From the NCBI GenBank assembly GCA_016875195.1, contig VGRY01000027.1, positions 1-46,603 on the forward strand: DNA of 46,603 bases, written 5' to 3'. This stretch comes from Deltaproteobacteria bacterium. Lineage in GTDB: Bacteria; Desulfobacterota; BSN033; UBA1163. This document shows positions 42,379 through 46,603 of this stretch, in pieces. A program made the translations under genes and the position numbers. Positions within the stretch are counted from its first letter, which is position 1. Every line of letters starts with the position of its first letter. Under the pieces are notes generated by a model, which worked only from the letters and a program-made list of their open reading frames with translations, was not told the DNA's origin and did not search any database.

Positions 42379-42777
42379 CTAACGGGGTTTGCATTTTGAA
42401 CAGATCCCATAAAATTCGATGTGGTTACCAATAATTTCAAATTCTTCAGATTCGATTCTCGGCGGTTTGAGCAAAAACGCATTTTTAACGTCGAGGATTT
42501 TCTGGCACCTGACACAGATAACATGATGATGAGGGCTGGGATTAGGATCGAACCGTTTCTTAAAGGGATCGAAGTTGAGCTCCGTGATCTGACCATGCCT
42601 CCTTAAAGTTTCAAGGGTGTTATAGACAGTGGCGAAGGACATGGTGGGGAACCTTTTCGACATGGCCTTGTAAATGTCATCAGCGGACGGATGCTCTATA
42701 TTTCCCTCAAGATAATCGAGTATGGCTATTCTCTGGGGAGTAAGCTTTAATCCGGAATCTCTATATTTTCCTATCAT
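42379..42777 (-). CDS. perR: Fur-family regulator, PerR type
   Basis: 132 aa. N-terminal winged helix (LTPQRIAILDYLEGNIEHPSADDIY), C-terminal metal region HHHVICVRCQKILD and FYGICSKCK, giving two CxxC zinc pairs. The lone His cluster and the match of its own promoter to a PerR box favour PerR over Fur. It represses peroxide-defence genes until Fe-dependent His oxidation releases DNA. Neighbours rbr, tpx and the peroxiredoxins are likely targets. Confidence 0.9.
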   Translation of the reverse strand: MIGKYRDSGLKLTPQRIAILDYLEGNIEHPSADDIYKAMSKRFPTMSFATVYNTLETLRRHGQITELNFDPFKKRFDPNPSPHHHVICVRCQKILDVKNAFLLKPPRIESEEFEIIGNHIEFYGICSKCKPR

Positions 42778-42793
42778 ACCATTTCCTCATTAA

Positions 42794-42829
42794 TTAGAAT
42801 AATTATCATATCAGAATTATTATTGTCAA
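42794..42829 (-). promoter_or_regulatory. perR promoter with two PerR-box-like sites
   Basis: Promoter: TTGACA (42824-42829 on the minus strand), 16-bp spacer, GATAAT (42802-42807). PerR-box-like sites lie at 42794-42808 (12 of 14 bases match) and 42811-42825 (10 of 14), covering the -10 and -35 boxes. Self-repression is likely. Confidence 0.75.
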
Positions 42830-42923
42830 GAGCTATTTTAAATAATTTGTGATAAAAAGTTTCTTTTATGGGGGGAGAAATTATGGTAATATGATAATAT
42901 AAACCAGTTTAATGGGAGGCCAA

Positions 42924-43346
42924 ATGAATACGATCTTATTGGGACTGATTGCCCTTGCTTTTACAGCGGGAGTGATTATTTTTATCATTGTAATGATCGA
43001 GCTGAAGGGGACGATCAAAGAATTAAAAGGATTGATCCGGACAACGGAGGGATCGCTTAAACCAACTCTGAGCGAACTCCAGGGGACGCTCAGAAGTGTC
43101 CGGGAGCTCACTGACAATGTCAATGAGGTGGCAGAGGATGTTAGAATTTTTTCAGATTCGATCAAGGAGGTCAGTGAGGGCGTCAGAACGGTGAGTGAGA
43201 GTGTCAAGGATGTGAGCGCCATGGTTGGAGATGTAAGTTCATTGGCAAGAATAGAAGTTTCGAGCGTGAAGGCGGGTATCCGAGCCGGTGTTTTTGCTTT
43301 TTTGAAAAGTTTATCCGGACAAACCAGAGACAGGCTTAAAGAATAA
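42924..43346 (+). CDS. DUF948 family membrane-anchored coiled-coil protein
   Basis: 140 aa from the ATG at 42924, after GGGAGG; an ATG at 42912 would lie over the ribosome site. One N-terminal transmembrane helix (about 3-25) is followed by a long heptad region (ELKGLIRTTEGSLKPTLSELQ...). Such proteins often pair with YtxH, as here. Function unknown. Confidence 0.85.
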   Translation: MNTILLGLIALAFTAGVIIFIIVMIELKGTIKELKGLIRTTEGSLKPTLSELQGTLRSVRELTDNVNEVAEDVRIFSDSIKEVSEGVRTVSESVKDVSAMVGDVSSLARIEVSSVKAGIRAGVFAFLKSLSGQTRDRLKE

Positions 43347-43376
43347 AGCCTTTGGATTAAAGAAAGGAGGAAAACG

Positions 43377-43706
43377 ATGAGACAGGAAGAGGGTGGATAC
43401 GGTGCTGGACCAATGATCTTCTCTTTCTTTTTAGGCGGGCTGATCGGAGCGAGCGTAGCGCTCCTATTTGCCCCCAAATCGGGAAAGGAGACAAGGGAGA
43501 AGATCAAAGAATTTGCCGGTGAGGCTAAAGGAAAGGCAGAAGAGGTGATCGAACAGGTAAAGGGCAGGGTGACCTCTGTTGTCGAAAAGGGCAAGGAAGC
43601 TTTTGAAGAAAGGAAATCGATTTTGGCTACAGCGATCGATGCTGGCAAGGAGGCTTACGAAAAAGAGAAGGAGAAGCTGGCTAAAGGTCATCCATCTGGT
43701 TCTTAA
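43377..43706 (+). CDS. YtxH-domain protein
   Basis: 109 aa. The N-terminal membrane helix FSFFLGGLIGASVALLFAPKSGKETR (about 14-39) is the YtxH signature, followed by a Lys/Glu-rich helical tail. GAAAGGAGG precedes the ATG. It lies 30 bp after DUF948, and the two are probably co-expressed. It may act in stress response. Confidence 0.9.
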   Translation: MRQEEGGYGAGPMIFSFFLGGLIGASVALLFAPKSGKETREKIKEFAGEAKGKAEEVIEQVKGRVTSVVEKGKEAFEERKSILATAIDAGKEAYEKEKEKLAKGHPSGS

Positions 43707-43968
43707 TCGTTTTTAGATAAACCAGAGTAGCTCCCCATCCACCTTGGGCCTCAGATGCAATCCTGTAAGAATCGACAAGAGGGCTCTTCTCGAGAAAGGA
43801 GAGAACAATATTTCGTTGCACTCCTTTTCCCTTTCCGTGGATGATTCGGACCTCTTTCAATCCCTTCTTCTGGCACTCCAAGAGATATTCTTCCAATAGA
43901 GAGGGGATCTCTTTGGGAGAGAAGGTGTGTAGATCGATCCAGTCTTCAATGGGAATTGCCACAGCCAT
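43681..43968 (-). CDS. Smr-domain protein
   Basis: 95 aa of Smr (MutS2-type) fold: DLHTFSPKEIPSLLEEYL, VRIIHGKGKGVQRN and GGWGATLVYL. Smr domains cut DNA or RNA, or rescue ribosomes. It overlaps the convergent YtxH gene by 26 bp and the upstream UDG gene by 23 bp, so it is expressed from the UDG transcript. Confidence 0.9.
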   Translation of the reverse strand: MAVAIPIEDWIDLHTFSPKEIPSLLEEYLLECQKKGLKEVRIIHGKGKGVQRNIVLSFLEKSPLVDSYRIASEAQGGWGATLVYLKTIKNQMDDL

Positions 43969-44701
43969 AAATTATAGTTCGGAGTTCGGAGTAAACCATG
44001 TTGAAAATTTTGTGGAACATCGGCCGGGTCAGTTTGCCGGTTAAGGTGTTTTGCTGGCTCGGGTGGTAGGTGGTGATCATCGTTCGGTGTTCGGTAGGGA
44101 ACGGTTTAAAACCGTTCCCTACAGGAGTTCGGAGAACATATTTCTTTCCATGGCCGAAGGCTAAAGGCGGAACTTCATACCCCTTCAACCTAAGCAGTTT
44201 CAATGTCTGTGTAAAAGCAATTTGACCCAATGGAACAATGACTTCAACATTCTTCAATAAATCAAGTTCCTTCAAAATATAAGGCCGGCAGTTCTCTATT
44301 TCTTCGGGCAAGGGTTTATTGTCTGGTGGAGCGCAGCGGATCGTAGCCGTGATGTAGCAATCCTTTAAAGCAAAATTATCATCCCGCCTGATCGAATTGG
44401 GTCGATTGGCAAAGCCAAAATGATGAAGGGCTTCAAAGAGCCACTCTCCACTTCGGTCTCCAGTAAACATTCGTCCTGTCCGATTTCCACCATTAGCCGC
44501 AGGTGCGAGGCCGACGATCAGAACGCGGGCATTCGGATCTCCAAAACTGGGTAGAGGTCTGGACCAGTAGCTCCATTCCCTGTATCTTTTGGGTTTGCGG
44601 TCTGCAAGCTCTGCAAGGTAAACCATTAGCCTCGGGCATTTCTGGCACCGGACGATTTTCCCTTGCAGCTTTTTCAATTCTGTTTCAAATTTCATTTCCA
44701 C
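43946..44701 (-). CDS. Family 5 uracil-DNA glycosylase (UdgB-like)
   Basis: 251 aa. Iron-sulfur Cys pair CQKCPRL near residues 19-25. Motif GLAPAANGGNRTGRMFTGDR (about 64-83) and the late motif TTYHPSQQN match family 5 enzymes, which remove uracil and other deaminated bases. A 29-bp palindrome in the gene (44094-44122) encodes a PVGNGFKPFPT insert near residue 195 that relatives lack. It overlaps the downstream Smr gene. Confidence 0.88.
   Translation of the reverse strand: MEMKFETELKKLQGKIVRCQKCPRLMVYLAELADRKPKRYREWSYWSRPLPSFGDPNARVLIVGLAPAANGGNRTGRMFTGDRSGEWLFEALHHFGFANRPNSIRRDDNFALKDCYITATIRCAPPDNKPLPEEIENCRPYILKELDLLKNVEVIVPLGQIAFTQTLKLLRLKGYEVPPLAFGHGKKYVLRTPVGNGFKPFPTEHRTMITTYHPSQQNTLTGKLTRPMFHKIFNMVYSELRTIIYGCGNSH
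44094..44122. repeat. Palindromic repeat inserted in the UDG coding sequence
   Basis: 14-bp arms (GTAGGGAACGGTTT and its complement) with one central base. It is in frame and adds about ten residues. Its dyad form resembles a dispersed repeat. Confidence 0.85.
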
Positions 44702-44775
44702 TACGTCCTATCATATTCCCGGTCAATCTTTCAAGGGAAAATGGTTTTAGCGTAAGACAACTAATTTACCCCCTT

Positions 44776-44994
44776 GAAGCTGTGAAAAAAAATAGGACAG
44801 AGGGTGGGCAGATATATTTCCAAAGTTTTACAATTTCGGTCATTTAATAAGGTCAGGGTAACGAACCTCTGTAAGTTATGAACCTATTTGAAGTTTTTCA
44901 TTATCAGTAGTAAACGAGAAAAGGTATCGTTGTAAAACTTCTCCAATATCCCTGCCCACCCTCTGTCTGCAAAAAATATTTTTTTCACAGCTTC
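44776..44994. repeat. 219-bp inverted-repeat (MITE-like) element
   Basis: The two ends share, in inverted order, GAAGCTGTGAAAAAAA, GACAGAGGGTGGGCAG, ATAT and AAGTTTTACAA within ~60-bp arms. The ~95-bp centre (44835-44929) is unrelated and AT-rich. There is no transposase frame and no clear target duplication. It fills most of the gap between UDG and the nuclease gene (44702-45104), which has no other gene. Confidence 0.8.
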
Positions 44995-45104
44995 CTTTTG
45001 TCAAATAAGGATAAAAATTATAACAAACAACAGAATAAATGGTTTTTGACAGGGGAGGGATTTCTTGTTAAAAATAAGAAGAAAGAAAATAAGGAGATTA
45101 GACA

Positions 45105-46310
45105 TTGCCAACGTACTCCCACTCCCAGCTATCCACTTACGAAACCTGCCCTTACCAGTATAAACTGTCTTATATTCAAAAAATTAAGATGGATACTGAG
45201 GGGATTGAGGCCTTCATGGGGTCGATGGTCCACGATGTCCTTGAGAAACTCTACCGGGACCTGAAGATGACAAAACTGAATACCCTTGAAGAGCTTCTCG
45301 AATTTTATCATCAATGCTGGGAGAAAAACTGGAGTGATACGGTTCAGATCATCCGGAAGGAATACAGTGCGGAGGATTATCGCTCTCTGGGAGCCAAATG
45401 TATTACAGAATATTACAAACGTTATTATCCTTTTGACCAGGGAAAGACATTAGGTCTTGAAGAGACCATCTATTTTCCTCTTGAGGAAGAAAAAGGATAC
45501 TGGATTCGAGGGGTGATTGATCGTCTGACACTCCTGAACGGGTCTGTTCTTGAGATTCATGATTATAAGACCTCCGGCAGGCTTCCGACCCAGAAGGATA
45601 TCCAGTCCGACCGGCAGTTAGCTTTTTACCACATGGGAGTGGAAGGGAAATGGAAAGATATACAGGAAATTAAATTGATCTGGCACTACCTTGTGTTCGA
45701 TGTGGAGCTTCAATCTCTGCGAACTCCTGAAGAGCTTCAACGACTACGGCAGGAGACCATGGAACTGATTAAAACGATCGAGTCCGATAGAGAATTTTCT
45801 CCACGAGAGAGTCCTCTCTGTGATTGGTGTGATTATCAGGGGCTCTGTCCGAAACGGAAACACAGGGTAGTCACGGAGAATCTTCCGCCGAATGAATACC
45901 TGAATGAAGATGGAGTCAACCTGGTCAACCGGTATGTGGAGTTGAAGGAGAAGAAGGGCGTACTGGTCGGAGAGATAGATGCTGAGATCGCCAGGGTGGA
46001 GGAAGCTCTCCTGGCTTATGCTCAACTGAAAGAGCTGGAGGCGATCTTTGGGAGTGACCATGTGGCTAAGATTAAGATGGAGGTAAAAGAGAAATATCCC
46101 CTAAAAGGAGACCCAGCTCGGAGAGCATTGGATGAGTTCATCAAGAGCGCCGGAAAATGGATGGAGGTTTCTGATCTGAACCCATGGATGATTGCGAGAG
46201 TTCTTGAACGAGGAGGATGGCCTCCTTCTCTTGCTAAAAAGGTAAAAGAGTTTGCCACAGTCGAAAAGAATCGCACCATCACCTTAACCAAACTGAAAGA
46301 AAGAGATTAA
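45105..46310 (+). CDS. PD-(D/E)XK nuclease, RecB/AddB-like with iron-sulfur cysteines
   Basis: 401 aa from a TTG, eight bases after AAGGAG. It begins YSHSQLSTYETCPYQYKLSYI (Cys15). The nuclease core includes MGSMVHDVLEKLY (His of motif I), VIDRL, and EIHDYKTSG (D and K). The late Cys cluster CDWCDYQGLCP gives, with Cys15, a four-Cys iron-sulfur site as in AddB and Cas4. It probably cuts DNA ends in repair. No helicase partner or cas genes are adjacent, so a Cas4 role is unlikely. Confidence 0.88.
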   Translation: MPTYSHSQLSTYETCPYQYKLSYIQKIKMDTEGIEAFMGSMVHDVLEKLYRDLKMTKLNTLEELLEFYHQCWEKNWSDTVQIIRKEYSAEDYRSLGAKCITEYYKRYYPFDQGKTLGLEETIYFPLEEEKGYWIRGVIDRLTLLNGSVLEIHDYKTSGRLPTQKDIQSDRQLAFYHMGVEGKWKDIQEIKLIWHYLVFDVELQSLRTPEELQRLRQETMELIKTIESDREFSPRESPLCDWCDYQGLCPKRKHRVVTENLPPNEYLNEDGVNLVNRYVELKEKKGVLVGEIDAEIARVEEALLAYAQLKELEAIFGSDHVAKIKMEVKEKYPLKGDPARRALDEFIKSAGKWMEVSDLNPWMIARVLERGGWPPSLAKKVKEFATVEKNRTITLTKLKERD

Positions 46311-46392
46311 CAGATAAGGCAATATCAAATGTCAAAGTTCAAACGTCAAATGAAATCTAAATGTCAAATGAAGAATTTATTGGAATCATTAA

Positions 46393-46487
46393 TCGGCCCA
46401 CCCCCACCCTCACCCTCCCCCTGGAAGGGGAGGGAAATCATCACTCATTTCGCGCGGTTCCTCCCCCTTCAGGGGGGAGAAGGTGTG
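46393..46487. repeat. C/G-rich intergenic repeat
   Basis: CCCACCCCCACCCTCACC, then a CTCCCCCTGGAAGGGGAG hairpin and CTCCCCCTTCAGGGGGGAG. It is similar in kind to 17535-17583 and 36508-36615. Bases 46316-46375 before it hold ATGTCAAA-type low-complexity words. Confidence 0.55.
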
Positions 46488-46515
46488 AAAAAATTATGAA
46501 ACAATTAAAAAAAGC

Positions 46516-46544
46516 TTGACATAGCCATATAACTACGATATCCT
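46516..46544 (+). promoter_or_regulatory. Sigma-70 promoter of the last gene
   Basis: TTGACA (46516-46521), 17-bp spacer, TATCCT (46539-46544). Confidence 0.65.
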
Positions 46545-46576
46545 CCTTTCAACATTCTTGAGAGGAGGCACTTTCC

Positions 46577-46603
46577 ATGGGATATTTGACCAAAGTTCAG
46601 GTG
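46577..46603 (+). CDS. Start of a gene cut by the window edge
   Basis: ATG at 46577 with AGGAGG eight bases upstream (46563-46568) and a promoter before it. Only MGYLTKVQV is visible, which is not enough to identify the product. Confidence 0.6.

Noticed and set aside
42881..43648. 255-aa membrane-like reading frame on the minus strand
   Set aside because: It is antisense to the well-supported DUF948 and YtxH genes, and its Ser/Leu richness mirrors their Lys/Glu-rich codons.

Overview
The window reads as a chromosomal segment of a Gram-negative bacterium, most likely Desulfobacterota (former Deltaproteobacteria). That placement is inferred from the gene mix and not from any marker gene. The outer-membrane genes (lptD, lpxH, lpxL-like, gmhB), a dTDP-rhamnose cluster, small c-type cytochromes, rubrerythrin with a PerR-type Fur protein, many short dispersed intergenic repeats, and two genes that make sense only if in-frame UGA is read as selenocysteine all fit that group.

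Layout. (1) 0.1-9.2 kb is an accessory, defence-like block. It holds a candidate HEPN protein, a leftward three-gene operon (ARPP-1-like protein, small unknown, GHKL ATPase), a divergent CARF-domain sigma-54 activator, a type I restriction HsdR that stops inside its helicase domain, and a Phd/RelE toxin-antitoxin pair. A well-formed -24/-12 promoter lies exactly where the CARF activator would need it to switch on the leftward operon. (2) 9.5-14 kb: HD-domain protein, rlmD, accD, folC. (3) 14-24 kb: envelope genes lptD, rfbA-C-B-D, ugd, lpxH, gmhB, a Trm112-like protein and a lipid A acyltransferase. (4) 24-26.4 kb: a leftward operon led by a rhodanese with two in-frame UGA codons at its Cys-x-Cys active site, followed by DUF547, two unknown genes and an HNH nuclease. 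(5) 26.5-32.2 kb: an FAD/NAD oxidoreductase and a complete aapJQMP amino-acid ABC transporter. (6) 32.4-42.8 kb: a macro-domain protein, a selenocysteine peroxiredoxin with a lipoprotein, DUF1178, a DUF151-PDZ fusion, an orphan GemA, a phosphoesterase, two cytochromes c, then a redox/peroxide cluster (thioredoxin-fold proteins, Tpx, DUF423, flavodoxin, rubrerythrin, PerR). (7) 42.9-46.6 kb: DUF948 and YtxH proteins, Smr, family 5 uracil-DNA glycosylase, a RecB-like nuclease, and the start of one further gene.

How the parts work together. The 1.2-6.7 kb block looks like an inducible system: a nucleotide-sensing CARF domain would trigger sigma-54 transcription of the ARPP-1/GHKL effector operon, with no CRISPR locus in view. 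The redox region joins selenoproteins and cysteine peroxidases with a PerR regulator. PerR-box-like sites lie at perR itself and upstream of the seleno-rhodanese. Intergenic spaces hold several repeat families, including a pair of inverted ~130-bp elements with imperfect terminal inverted repeats at 24.0 and 32.3 kb and a 219-bp inverted-repeat element at 44.8 kb.

The best candidates for something undescribed are the CARF-sigma54/ARPP-1/GHKL system and the double-selenocysteine (U-T-U) rhodanese operon.
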